Shown here piece by piece: positions 31,389 to 40,008 of a stretch of 58,366 bases of DNA (position 1 is the stretch's first letter; every line of letters starts with the position of its first letter). A model generated the notes under the pieces. The model did no database searches. It was given only the letters and a program-made list of their open reading frames with translations, and was not told the origin of the DNA. Source of the stretch: Bacillota bacterium (GTDB lineage: Bacteria > Bacillota > Clostridia > Christensenellales > UMGS416). The DNA lies in contig JAEWRW010000050.1 of NCBI GenBank assembly GCA_023398815.1, positions 1-58,366 on the forward strand, given 5' to 3'. A program made the translations under genes and the position numbers.

Positions 31389-32468
31389 ATGCGCAAAGTG
31401 AAGATCGGCATCATCGGCTGCGGTGGCATCGCCAACGGCAAGCATATGCCCGCGCTCTCCAAGCTCGCCAACGTCGAGCTGGTGGCGTTCTGTGACCTGG
31501 TGGAGGAGCGTGCCAAGCAGGCGGCCGCTGAGTACGGCGTCGAGGGCGCCCGCGTCTACACCGACTACAAGAAGATGCTCAAGGACGAGGGCGAGATGGA
31601 AGTGGTGCACGTGCTCGTGCCCAACCGCAGCCACGCCCCCATCACCATCGACGCGCTGGAGAGCGGCCGTCACGTCATGTGCGAGAAGCCCATGGCCAAG
31701 GACGTGGCCGGTGCCCGCGCCATGGTGGAGACTGCCAAGCGCACCGGCAAGAAGCTGACCATCGGCTACCAGGGCCGCTGCCGGCAGGACTCCCTGTACC
31801 TGAAGAGCCTGTGCGAGGCTGGCGAGCTGGGTGACATCTACTATTCCCGCGCCATCGCCATCCGCCGGCGTGCCGTGCCCACCTGGGGCGTGTTCCTCAA
31901 TGAGTATGAGCAGGGCGGCGGCCCCCTCATCGACATCGGCACCCACGCACTCGATCTGACGCTGTGGATGATGAACAACTACGAGCCCGAGCTGGTGGTG
32001 GGCACCAAGTACCACAAGCTGGCCGATACCAAGAACGCCGCCAATGCCTGGGGCCCCTGGGACCCGGAGAAGTTCACCGTTGAGGATTCGGCCTTCGGCT
32101 TCATCCGCTTCAAGAACGGCGCCACCTGCGTGTTGGAGTCCTCCTGGGCCATCAACATCGCTGACCCGCGTGAGGCCATCACCATGCTGGCCGGCACCAA
32201 GGGCGGCGCGGACATGTTCGACGGCCTGCGCATCAACGGCGAGAAGAACGGCAAGCTGTGGCTCAACAAGATCGACACCGAGATGGGCGGCGTGGCCTTC
32301 TACGACGCGGCCAGCACCAAGGCCGAGGACATCGAAGCCGCGACCTGGATTTCGGCCATCGTGAACGACACCCCCCTGCGGGTGCTGCCCGAGCAGGCTC
32401 TGGTCGTCACCGAGATCCTGGACGCCATCTATCGCTCGGCTCAGAGCGGCGAAGCCATCCGCATGTAA
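31389..32468 (+). CDS. Gfo/Idh/MocA family oxidoreductase
   Basis: 359 residues. Rossmann motif GIIGCGGIANGKHMPAL, the conserved CEKPMA, and the substrate-side helix GGGPLIDIGTHALDLTLWMM with the catalytic Asp and His. Probably an NAD(P)-dependent dehydrogenase of a sugar or sugar acid. Codon use is strongly biased to C/G third positions, suggesting high expression. GGGAGG precedes the ATG. Ends in a strong terminator, so it is monocistronic although a catabolic cluster follows. Confidence 0.94.
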   Translation: MRKVKIGIIGCGGIANGKHMPALSKLANVELVAFCDLVEERAKQAAAEYGVEGARVYTDYKKMLKDEGEMEVVHVLVPNRSHAPITIDALESGRHVMCEKPMAKDVAGARAMVETAKRTGKKLTIGYQGRCRQDSLYLKSLCEAGELGDIYYSRAIAIRRRAVPTWGVFLNEYEQGGGPLIDIGTHALDLTLWMMNNYEPELVVGTKYHKLADTKNAANAWGPWDPEKFTVEDSAFGFIRFKNGATCVLESSWAINIADPREAITMLAGTKGGADMFDGLRINGEKNGKLWLNKIDTEMGGVAFYDAASTKAEDIEAATWISAIVNDTPLRVLPEQALVVTEILDAIYRSAQSGEAIRM

Positions 32469-32495
32469 GCCGACGGCACTCCCATTTGACCCTTG

Positions 32496-32526
32496 CCCGC
32501 CAACGGCTTTCGTTGGCGGGTTTTTG
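32496..32526 (+). terminator. Intrinsic terminator after the Gfo/Idh/MocA gene
   Basis: 10-bp perfect stem (32496-32505 with 32511-32520), loop GCTTT, then TTTTT. The 28 bases 32499-32526 recur exactly at 32848-32875. Confidence 0.93.
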
Positions 32527-32549
32527 CTTGCCAGAGGCGATATAGAAAG

Positions 32550-32846
32550 GATCAAGAGAGTCGAGCGCCCATCGCAACACTACGTGTTGCTCGCACCACT
32601 CTCAACGATTCTGGCGAATCGTCTGCCGTGGAGTGGGGGTAATACCGGTTTATCCGGCGGGAGGGACCAATCTCAGGCGTAGACACCAACAGTAAAATCC
32701 CGCCAGTAGGCGAAACGGTATTTCTACAAAACTCGTATGAGTACTATCATTTGATATCGTTCGGCGACATGTGCGGCGAACGATACGACAAATGGGAACA
32801 AGCACTCTGAATCGCGGCTGTCGCCACAGCGGCAGACGCGAAAGGT
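32550..32846 (-). repeat. Intergenic composite repeat R5 (minus orientation)
   Basis: On the minus strand it starts AACCTTTCGCGTCTGCCGC like R2. Hallmark hairpin 32784-32777 with 32763-32756 around CCGCACATGTCGC, then the CGCCTACTGGCG hairpin, and at the far end GCAACAC-GTA-GTGTTGC and ACGATTC...GAATCGT hairpins. It is flanked on both sides by the same 28-bp terminator sequence. Confidence 0.75.
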
Positions 32847-32847
32847 T

Positions 32848-32874
32848 GCCAACGGCTTTCGTTGGCGGGTTTTT
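32848..32874 (+). terminator. Second copy of the Gfo/Idh/MocA terminator
   Basis: Same 7-bp core stem, GCTTT loop and TTTTT as at 32496, here with a shorter stem because the flanking CCC is missing. It sits 42 bases before the metallo-hydrolase start. Confidence 0.75.
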
Positions 32875-32915
32875 GTATTGCGGGGGCGGAACGCACCCCA
32901 CCGGAGGAGGAAACC

Positions 32916-33809
32916 ATAGCACAGTCCACGTTCTTTCAAAGCACCCCGGTTGCGCCGGGCGTCACCCAGATCACCGGCCCCGGCCAGGTCTATTGCTACC
33001 TGGTGGAGGGGCAAACCGGCGCACTGCTCATCGACACAGTCTGCGGCGTGGGCAACCTGGCGGCCTACTGCCGGGGGCTGACCAAGCTGCCCATCCAGGT
33101 GGCGCTGACCCACGGCCACATGGACCATGGCGGCGGGGTCTACGACTTTGATGAGGTGTGGGTGCACCCCGCCGACCAGGCGCTGCTGCACTGGATGGCC
33201 ACGCCCCAAAACCGCACCGACTATGTGAGTGACGAGCAGAACCGGCGGGGCCTGCCCCTGCACTGGGAGCCTGCGGATGTGACCCCGCCCCGGCCCCTGC
33301 CTTGCCACGCGCTGGCGGATGGCGTGGTCTTCGACCTGGGTGGCCGGGTGGTGGAGGTGCTGGAGACCCCGGGCCACAGCGCCGGCTCGGTCTGCTTTCT
33401 GGATCGCGCCAACCGCCTCTTCTTCGCCGGGGACTTCTGCAACCGCCGCACCATCGTCGCCGCCCTCAACGCCACCACCATTGAGGTGTTCCTGGGGAGC
33501 CTGCGAAAGGTGAAGGCGGTGCAGGGTGAGTTTGACACCTACCTGCACTGCCACGGCGACAACCCGCTCGACAAGCGTTGCATCGACGAGGGCATCGAGT
33601 GCTGCCAGCGTATCCTGGCCGGCACCGACGACGCGGTGCCCGTGTCGCTCTTTGGCGTCAACGCCCTGCTCAGCAACCGCGTGGATGAGCGGGGTTGGCG
33701 CCTCGATGGCGGCATCACCAACGTGATGTACCTCCGCAGCAATGTCTTTCTCAAGGAAAAGCCCGAGGTGGACGACGTGTCGGCGTTTGACTTCCACCCC
33801 TACGGCTGA
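32916..33809 (+). CDS. Metallo-beta-lactamase-fold hydrolase with an ATA where the start codon should be
   Basis: 297 residues from 32916. Metal ligands are complete: THGHMDHGG (H-x-H-x-D-H, residues 66-71), ETPGHSAGS, FFAGDF and LHCHGD. This is a class-B-type hydrolase fold like glyoxalase II or related hydrolases. GGAGGAGG lies 5 bases before codon ATA (32916-32918), exactly where an ATG is expected, and no ATG, GTG or TTG lies at a reasonable position: an upstream TTG at 32862 is inside a terminator and the next GTG would delete the first strand. Either a rare AUA start, a mutation or a base error. Followed after 10 bases by DsrE. Confidence 0.85.
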   Translation: MAQSTFFQSTPVAPGVTQITGPGQVYCYLVEGQTGALLIDTVCGVGNLAAYCRGLTKLPIQVALTHGHMDHGGGVYDFDEVWVHPADQALLHWMATPQNRTDYVSDEQNRRGLPLHWEPADVTPPRPLPCHALADGVVFDLGGRVVEVLETPGHSAGSVCFLDRANRLFFAGDFCNRRTIVAALNATTIEVFLGSLRKVKAVQGEFDTYLHCHGDNPLDKRCIDEGIECCQRILAGTDDAVPVSLFGVNALLSNRVDERGWRLDGGITNVMYLRSNVFLKEKPEVDDVSAFDFHPYG

Positions 33810-33819
33810 GGAGACGGCA

Positions 33820-34161
33820 ATGGATGAGACGCATTTGCACATCCTGTGGACCAGTGCGGACCCGGTGACCGCTGAGAAGATGGTGCTGATGTATGCCACC
33901 AACAGCCTGCTGCAGGGGTGGTGGCAGGAAGTCACGGTCATCCTTTGGGGTGCCGCGGCCCGTGTGCCCGTAGACCACCCCTTGGTGGCGGAGAAAATGC
34001 GCCTGGCGGCCCACGCTGGGGTGCAGTTCTCGGCTTGCCGCGCCTGTGCCGAGCAGTTGGGTGTCGCCGAGGCGTTGGACGCCTTGGGTGTGGAGGTCGT
34101 CTATTGGGGCCCCAGGCTGACGGAGCTGCTGCGCACCCACGCCCCATTGCTGACGGTATAG
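33820..34161 (+). CDS. DsrE family small protein
   Basis: 113 residues with a DsrE/DsrF fold pattern: HILWTSADPVTAEKMVLMYATNSL at the start, VTVILWGAAARV, and the Cys-bearing loop FSACRACAEQLGV followed by VEVVYWGPRLTELL. DsrE-like proteins often carry sulfur on a Cys; two Cys (SACRAC) are available here. TGAGGAG precedes the ATG and overlaps the end of the metallo-hydrolase gene, so they are co-expressed. Confidence 0.85.
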   Translation: MDETHLHILWTSADPVTAEKMVLMYATNSLLQGWWQEVTVILWGAAARVPVDHPLVAEKMRLAAHAGVQFSACRACAEQLGVAEALDALGVEVVYWGPRLTELLRTHAPLLTV

Positions 34162-34228
34162 ACCATCGGCGGCAGGAAAAGAAGCCGGCATGGGGAACCA
34201 TGCCACAGAAGCATGAGGAGGGTTTGAC

Positions 34229-34861
34229 ATGAAAGCATTGCTCATCTGTGACGATTACTGGCACCCGGGTGTGGTGCCCGAGGAAGGCCTGAAGGCGCTT
34301 GGAGCTGACTGGCAGTGGGACGTTTGGCGCGACGGGGCGCAGTTTGACCCCGCGGCCCTGGCGGCCTACCCGGTGGTGGCCTTTGCCAAGAGCAACAACG
34401 CCACGGCCACCGACCAAACCCGGTGGATGACCGACGCCATCGTCGATGCCCTGACGGGGTATGTGCGGGGCGGCGGCGGCCTGCTGGTGGCTCACTCGGG
34501 CACGGCGGGGTACCGTGATTTCCCGGCGCTGGGGGCTCTGTTCGGTGGGCTGTTCCTCATCCACCCAAAGGCGCTGGCAGTCACCTTCACGCCCCAGGCC
34601 GGGCACCCGCTGACGTTGGGGATGGAGACCTTCACCGCCCCTGACGAGCACTACATGATGGACGTGAGCGAGGGCAACGATGTGTTCCTGACGAGTGCGT
34701 CCCGCCACGGCGTGCTGCCGGCTGGCTGGCGGCGGGCGGAGGGCGCGGGCCGGGTGTGCACGCTGACGCCCGGCCACGACCGCGAGGTGTGGCTGCACCC
34801 GTCCTTCCAGCGGCTGCTGGCCAATGCGCTGGCTTGGTGCACCGGGAAGGAGGAGGCCTGA
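34229..34861 (+). CDS. ThuA-like domain protein
   Basis: 210 residues. The class I glutamine amidotransferase-like fold of ThuA is seen in ALLICDDYWHPG, YVRGGGGLLVAHSGTAGYRD, GHPLTLGMETFTAPDEHYMM and GRVCTLTPGHDREVWLHPSFQRLLANALAW. ThuA proteins occur in sugar utilisation loci (trehalose 3-keto derivatives and relatives) together with Gfo/Idh/MocA dehydrogenases, as in this cluster. GAGGAGG precedes the ATG. Overlaps the SDR gene by one base (TGATG). Confidence 0.9.
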   Translation: MKALLICDDYWHPGVVPEEGLKALGADWQWDVWRDGAQFDPAALAAYPVVAFAKSNNATATDQTRWMTDAIVDALTGYVRGGGGLLVAHSGTAGYRDFPALGALFGGLFLIHPKALAVTFTPQAGHPLTLGMETFTAPDEHYMMDVSEGNDVFLTSASRHGVLPAGWRRAEGAGRVCTLTPGHDREVWLHPSFQRLLANALAWCTGKEEA

Positions 34862-35583
34862 TGTATACCATACTAGTAACGGGAGCCGACCGTGGCTTGG
34901 GCGCGGGCATGACGAAGCTGCTGCTCCAGCAGGGCCACCGTGTCATCGCCGGTCAGTACCTGCCGGAGTGGGGGGAGCTTGCTGCACTCAAGGCCCAATA
35001 CCCCGACCGGCTGTGGATTGTGCCGCTGGACGTGGGCAACATGGAATCGGTGAAGGCCGCCGCCCGGCAGGTGGAGGAGTGGTTCGGTTCGCTGGATGTG
35101 CTGATTAGCAACGCGGGCATCGCGGCACGCTCCGGCGCGGCCACCGTGCGGCAGGCGCAAAACTACGACGACATGCTCTCGGTCTACAACGTCAACAGCC
35201 TGGGGCCGCTGCGCATGGTGGAGGCATTCCTGCCCCTGCTGGAAAAGAGCGATGTGCGTCGCCTGGGCTTTGTGTCCAGCGAGGCCGGTAGCATCGGCCG
35301 CAGTTACCGCAAGGAGATGTTTGGCTACTGCATGAGCAAGAGCGCCCTCAACATGGGCATCTCCATCCTGCGCAATGGCCTGCGGCCCGATGGCTATACC
35401 TTCCGCATCTACCACCCCGGCTGGGTGCGCAGCTACATGAGCGGGCAGAAAAACCTGCGCGGCGACCTGGAGCCCGATGAGGCGGCGGTGCCGGCGGTGG
35501 CGTTCTTCCTGTCCCCCAACGGCAGCGTGGACGAGGACGACCCCCGCCTGACCTGCTACGAGGGCAAGGTGTGGCCCTGGTAA
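34861..35583 (+). CDS. Short-chain dehydrogenase/reductase (SDR)
   Basis: 240 residues with the classical SDR motifs: cofactor loop TGADRGLGAG, LDVLISNAGIA, catalytic Ser in FVSSEAGSIG and the Y-x3-K pair in YCMSKSALNM. It should catalyse NAD(P)-dependent oxidation or reduction of a small alcohol or sugar. The start is fixed by the TGATG overlap with the ThuA gene. The operon 32916-35583 (metallo-hydrolase, DsrE, ThuA, SDR) with the oxidoreductase upstream looks like a sugar-derivative catabolic set. Confidence 0.92.
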   Translation: MYTILVTGADRGLGAGMTKLLLQQGHRVIAGQYLPEWGELAALKAQYPDRLWIVPLDVGNMESVKAAARQVEEWFGSLDVLISNAGIAARSGAATVRQAQNYDDMLSVYNVNSLGPLRMVEAFLPLLEKSDVRRLGFVSSEAGSIGRSYRKEMFGYCMSKSALNMGISILRNGLRPDGYTFRIYHPGWVRSYMSGQKNLRGDLEPDEAAVPAVAFFLSPNGSVDEDDPRLTCYEGKVWPW

Positions 35584-35708
35584 CCGCCGCCGGAAACTGT
35601 GAAAGTTTGACGAAAAGTGGGACAACGGTGGTTAAACCGGTTGGGCCCGGGGTATGTAGTATGTACTGACGGCGGCCAACGCCCGCCGCACGCAAAGGAG
35701 CGCAGACC

Positions 35709-36167
35709 ATGCAAGAGATGGCAGTGCAGCAGGAGGACACCCAGCAGGGCCGGTATTTGACCTTCCAGGTAGGCAATGAGTTCTTCGGCGTGCCGATTCG
35801 CGTCGTCACCGAGATCGTGATGCTCATGCCCATCACCACCGTGCCCCAGGTGCCCGACTACGTCCGCGGCATCATCAACATGCGCGGCAAGATCATACCG
35901 GTCATCGACATGCGCCTGAAGTTCCGCCTGGTGGCGCAGGACTACGACGACCGTACCTGCATCATCGTGGTGGACGTGGGCGAGCTGTCGGTGGGGCTCA
36001 TCGTGGACGCTGTCGCTGAGGTGGTGGACATCGGTGAGGAGAACATCGTGCCGCCGCCGGCTTACAGCAACAGCGTGCAGAGCCGCTACATCCTGGGCAT
36101 CGGCAAGGTCGGCAACGACGTGAAGCTGCTGCTGGATGTGGAGCGCCTGCTGGCCGAAGGCGAGTAA
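35709..36167 (+). CDS. cheW: Chemotaxis adaptor protein CheW
   Basis: 152 residues, full CheW length. Conserved FQVGNEFFGVPI, VPDYVRGIINMRGKIIPVIDMRLKF, VGLIVDAVAEVVDI and the C-terminal ILGIGKV. CheW couples chemoreceptors to the CheA kinase. AAAGGAG precedes the ATG. The chemoreceptor gene follows 122 bases later; cheA and flagellar genes are not in the window. Confidence 0.95.
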   Translation: MQEMAVQQEDTQQGRYLTFQVGNEFFGVPIRVVTEIVMLMPITTVPQVPDYVRGIINMRGKIIPVIDMRLKFRLVAQDYDDRTCIIVVDVGELSVGLIVDAVAEVVDIGEENIVPPPAYSNSVQSRYILGIGKVGNDVKLLLDVERLLAEGE

Positions 36168-36289
36168 CCCGCGGGCCGGGCCAACCCGGCGCCTTTGCCT
36201 GACATTTGTTTTTTGCGGCAGCCGCCTGGGCGGGGCCCTGGCGGCTGTCCGTGCGATTATAAACATTTTACACAACTATGAGGTGCACA

Positions 36290-38890
36290 ATGAAAAGGAT
36301 CGGACTTGGGTTCAAATTGACGTTGTTCTTTATGGCCGCGCTGCTGGTGTCGGTGGCGTTGACGGTCGCCATGGTGACCCTGCAGAACAACAGCAGCAAC
36401 AACGAGCAGAACGTCGAAAAGGTGCAGGCGGCCCTGCGCGATCTGCAGGAGCAGATCGAATCGGAGAAGGCGTGGTCCATGCAGAACGCCACGTTCCTGG
36501 CCGGGAACAACGACCTGAGGACCGCCATCGAGTCCGGCGACTTCGACACGCTCAAGGCCGTGCTGCAGGACATCGGCACGGTGCTGGACAACGACTACAT
36601 CACCGTCACCGACGCCGCGGGCAACGTGCTCATCCGCCTGCACGACATCGACAACCGCGGCGACTCCATCGCCAACCAGATGGCCATACAGAAGGCCATG
36701 GGCGGCGAGGTCTACACCACCATTGAGAAGGGCAAGGTCGTGCGCCTGTCGGTGCGCACCGCCGCGCCGGTCTACAACGCCGCCGGCAAGCTGGTGGGCA
36801 TTCTCAACGTGGGCTTCCGCTTCGACAACAACGACCCGCTGGACACCCTCAAGGGCATCCACGGCGTGGATTTCAGCATCTTTGACGGCGACACCCGCGT
36901 GGGCACCACGGTGTTGGACGGCGGCCAGCGTGCGCTGGAGTCGAAGGTCAGCGACACCGTGCGCGACCTGGTGCTGGACAAGGGCCAGCCCTACGTGGGC
37001 GACACGGTCATACAGGGCCAGCCCTACGTGGCGGCCTACGCGCCGCTCAAGAACACCGACGGCCAAAACGTGGGCGTGCTGGGCACCGGCTACAACGTCA
37101 GCAGCGTCCGCGCCAGCCAGAACCAGATTTTGGGCAACGCCGTGCTGCTGGTGCTGGCCTGCATGCTGGTTGTGGGCGTGCTCTCCTATCTCTACCTGCA
37201 CGCCATGGTCAGCAGCCCCCTGCGCCGCCTGGCGGACAGCGCCCGGCGCCTGGCCCAGGGCGACCTGACCGCGGCGGCCGCGGCCAAGACCAGCCGCCCC
37301 CGCAAGGCGCGCAAGCCCTCGGCCAAGCCCGCCAAACCCGAAGTCGTGCGCGACGAAGTCACGCTCATCAATCGTGCCTTTGCCGACATGACCGACACCA
37401 TCCGCCAGCAGACCGAAGTGGCCGGGGAGATCGCCAACGGCAACGTTGATGTGACGCTGGAGGCCCGCAGCGAGAACGACATGCTGTCGCTGAGCCTGCT
37501 GCGCATGGTGGCAACCCTGAAGGCGCTGGCCGGCCAGTTTGACGGCCTGATGGCCGCGGCGGCCCAGCGGAAGTTCGACCACCGGGGCGATGTGTCGGCC
37601 TTCCGCGGCCAGTATGCCCACATGATCGAGGGTGTCAACGACATCATGGCCGAGGTGGAGAACGCTTTCGGCCAGGTGGAGCAGGGCATGGCCGTGGCCC
37701 AGAAGCAGGCGGCCTATCAGAGCGAGGAAACAAGAAAATTGGTGGCCAACCTGGAGCGGCTGGCCGAGGGCCATCTGTCACTGGAGCTCACGACAGCCCA
37801 ACCCGACAGCGACACCGAGGAACTCCACCGGCTGTATGAGGAGATCGGCCGGAACCTGGCGGCCAGTGTGAACGCCATCCAGAGCTACATTAGTGAGATG
37901 AGCCAGGTGCTAGGCGAGATGGCCGAGGGCCGATTGGACGTAGCCATCGACAGCGAATTCCGCGGGGACTTCGTGGCATTGAAGGATAGCTTCAACGAGA
38001 TCGCGGCGTCATTGAACGACACCCTGCGCGAGGTGAACGCGGCAGCCGAGCAGGTGGCCTCAGGCACGGCACAGGTGAGCGATGGCAGCCAGGCGCTAAG
38101 CCAGGGCGCGACCGAGCAGGCCAGCGCGGTGGAGGAACTGACGACAACGCTCACGGGCATTGCTGAGCAGACCAAGCAGAACGCGATGAACGCGGCCCAG
38201 GCCCAGGAGCTGGCGGCGGCGGCGCGGGAGGCGGCCACGGCCGGCACCGGCCACATGCGTGCGATGCTCCAGAGCATGGAGGAGATCAACGCGAGCTCCG
38301 AGAGCATCTCGAAGATCATCAAGGTCATCGACGACATTGCCTTCCAGACGAACCTGCTGGCCCTAAACGCGGCGGTGGAAGCGGCACGCGCCGGGCAGCA
38401 CGGCAAGGGCTTTGCCGTGGTGGCCGAGGAAGTGCGGAGTCTGGCTGCCCGCAGCGCGACGGCGGCCAAGGAAACGACGGCGATGATTGAGGAGTCGGTG
38501 AAGAAAACCGAGACGGGCACCAAGATCGCCGGGGACACGGCGGCGGCGCTGGAGCGGATTGTAGCGAGTGTGGAGCAGGTGAACGGCCTGGTGGCTGGCA
38601 TCGCCGAAGCGAGCAGCGCCCAGGCAACCAGCGTGGCCCAGGTGAACCGTGGCATCGAGCAGGTGTCCCAGGTGGTGCAGACGACCAGCGCCACCGCCGA
38701 GGAGAGTGCCGCGACCAGCGAAGAACTCTCCAGTCAGGCCGAACTCCTCAAGGAAATGGTGGGCCGCTTCCGCCTGAAGAACGCGACGCTGGGCACGGGC
38801 CGCAAGGCCGCGACGGCGGCGCTGCCGGGGCCGACGGGCAAGGCCAAGCCCAAGATCAGCTTCGACAAGGACGACTTCGGCAAGTATTGA
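36290..38890 (+). CDS. Methyl-accepting chemotaxis protein with extracellular Cache-type sensor
   Basis: 866 residues. TM1 (about 10-30), an extracytoplasmic double-Cache-like domain (35-285, with LSVRTAAPVYNAAGKLVGILNVG and YAPLKNTDGQNVGVLGTGY), TM2 (285-308), HAMP and a long coiled coil, then the signalling domain with the invariant hairpin tip IDDIAFQTNLLALNAAVEAA. The linker just after HAMP is unusually basic (KTSRPRKARKPSAKPAKP). GAGGTG precedes the ATG at 36290; an ATG at 36278 lies within the ribosome site. Acts with the CheW encoded upstream. Confidence 0.95.
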   Translation: MKRIGLGFKLTLFFMAALLVSVALTVAMVTLQNNSSNNEQNVEKVQAALRDLQEQIESEKAWSMQNATFLAGNNDLRTAIESGDFDTLKAVLQDIGTVLDNDYITVTDAAGNVLIRLHDIDNRGDSIANQMAIQKAMGGEVYTTIEKGKVVRLSVRTAAPVYNAAGKLVGILNVGFRFDNNDPLDTLKGIHGVDFSIFDGDTRVGTTVLDGGQRALESKVSDTVRDLVLDKGQPYVGDTVIQGQPYVAAYAPLKNTDGQNVGVLGTGYNVSSVRASQNQILGNAVLLVLACMLVVGVLSYLYLHAMVSSPLRRLADSARRLAQGDLTAAAAAKTSRPRKARKPSAKPAKPEVVRDEVTLINRAFADMTDTIRQQTEVAGEIANGNVDVTLEARSENDMLSLSLLRMVATLKALAGQFDGLMAAAAQRKFDHRGDVSAFRGQYAHMIEGVNDIMAEVENAFGQVEQGMAVAQKQAAYQSEETRKLVANLERLAEGHLSLELTTAQPDSDTEELHRLYEEIGRNLAASVNAIQSYISEMSQVLGEMAEGRLDVAIDSEFRGDFVALKDSFNEIAASLNDTLREVNAAAEQVASGTAQVSDGSQALSQGATEQASAVEELTTTLTGIAEQTKQNAMNAAQAQELAAAAREAATAGTGHMRAMLQSMEEINASSESISKIIKVIDDIAFQTNLLALNAAVEAARAGQHGKGFAVVAEEVRSLAARSATAAKETTAMIEESVKKTETGTKIAGDTAAALERIVASVEQVNGLVAGIAEASSAQATSVAQVNRGIEQVSQVVQTTSATAEESAATSEELSSQAELLKEMVGRFRLKNATLGTGRKAATAALPGPTGKAKPKISFDKDDFGKY

Positions 38891-39150
38891 CGCTCCGCTT
38901 GCGCTTCGGTTTCGCGGCGGGGGGGGTGCGCCCCCGCCCGCGAGGGGGAGAACTCAACACAATGATAGGGGAGCCCGCCGGCGTACACGCCGCCGACGGG
39001 CTTCTTTTCTGTTTTGGTCGTGCTGGGCTTTTACGAGAGAGGACGCTGCTCACGCGGGAGGGCCGAGCGCCACGGTCTGGTTTTTGTGTGCCGCGGGCGG
39101 GTAAACCGCCTGCGCGGCTGCGGGAGAGGGGCTCGCAAGGGGTATTCACA
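38888..39150 (+). repeat. Intergenic composite repeat R6
   Basis: Begins at the chemoreceptor stop codon (TGACGCTCCGC). Carries the variant hallmark hairpin AGCCCG (38972-38977) with CGGGCT (38997-39002) enclosing CGGCG-TACA-CGCCG, followed by CTTCTTTTCTGTTTT, so it also works as a terminator. Then GGTAAACCGCC end motif. Confidence 0.65.
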
Positions 39151-39214
39151 TGATTGGTTTTCGCTGGTGAAGGGTACGAAAGGGGCGAATGTGGCTCTGG
39201 GCCAATCGATCCCC

Positions 39215-39724
39215 TCACTCCTCCTTCGGCTCCTTTGCCCGCCGGGCAGCAAAGAACCCTTTGAGGAGGGCGGCGCATTCCTCGGCCAGGATGCCGCCCT
39301 GTACCGTCATGCGGTGGGGGAAGCGGCGATCCTCGGGAATGTTGTAAAGGGTGCCGCAGCAGCCAGCCTTCAGGTCGAAAGCGCCGAAGTAGAGCCCGTC
39401 CAGCCGTGCCTGCATCAGGGCCCCGGCGCACATGGGGCAGGGCTCCAATGTGACATACATGGTGCAGCCGTGCAGGTACCAGCCTTCCAGCAGGCGGCTG
39501 GCGGCCCGCAGGGCCTCGATCTCAGCGTGGGCGGTGGGGTCGCCGCGGGTCTCCCGCAGGTTGTGGGCCCGGGCCACGATGCGCCCCTCCCGCACGATGA
39601 CGGCGCCCACCGGCACCTCACCCATGCGGGCGGCCTGCTGGGCGGCTCTCATGGCCTCCCGCATGTAGTCCTCATGGGTCGGGGTGCGGTCCATTGGCAG
39701 GGTCTCTCCAATCGGTGTGGTCAT
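39215..39724 (-). CDS. tadA: tRNA-specific adenosine deaminase TadA
   Basis: 169 residues. Zinc and catalytic motifs of cytidine/adenosine deaminases are intact: TAHAEIEAL (HAE) and LEPCPMCAGALMQARL (PCxxC), then GCCGTLYNIPEDRRFPHR typical of TadA. It converts A34 to inosine in tRNA-Arg(ACG). Two starts are possible: ATG 39724 (GGAGGG 10 bases upstream) or ATG 39694 (GGAGAG 9 bases upstream); the longer is given. Separate from the operon upstream by repeat R7. Confidence 0.95.
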   Translation of the reverse strand: MTTPIGETLPMDRTPTHEDYMREAMRAAQQAARMGEVPVGAVIVREGRIVARAHNLRETRGDPTAHAEIEALRAASRLLEGWYLHGCTMYVTLEPCPMCAGALMQARLDGLYFGAFDLKAGCCGTLYNIPEDRRFPHRMTVQGGILAEECAALLKGFFAARRAKEPKEE

Positions 39725-39739
39725 GGTAGCTTTTCCCTC

Positions 39740-39970
39740 CGGTGGCGGCGGCATACGCCGCCTTTCGCAGCCGACGCTGTGGCGTCGTCTGCGAGTTGGA
39801 CAGCTTGTGCTGATTGGGATGAGTCGTTCGCCGCACAGGTCGCCGAACGACAATGTATGGTAGTACTCATGCCTTCTTTTCGAGGAACGGTTTTGCCTGC
39901 GGGCGGGTCTTGCTGTTGTGCTTGCAACCGGCGCATCGGTTCCTCCCGCCGGATGAACCGTCGGTCGGCC
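39740..39970 (+). repeat. Intergenic composite repeat R7
   Basis: Hallmark hairpin 39832-39839 with 39843-39850... around CCGCACAGGTCGC, preceded by a TTTCGCAGCCGACGC...GCGTCGTCTGCGAG module and followed by TGCCTGCGGGCG and GATGAACCGTCGG. It lies between two minus-strand genes in the opposite orientation, upstream of tadA. Confidence 0.65.
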
Positions 39971-40008
39971 CGGGGCGGTGCTGGCCATGCTTTTGGGAAG
40001 TGGGGCGG

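Noticed and set aside
35600..35708. A sigma-28-type chemotaxis promoter before cheW
   Set aside because: A TAAA-like element is present but no GCCGATAA-type -10 is found at the right spacing, and sigma-A candidates are also weak. No promoter call was made.
36168..36289. Terminator between cheW and the chemoreceptor gene
   Set aside because: GC-rich inverted repeats occur but none is followed by a T-run, so the two genes are left as a possible operon.
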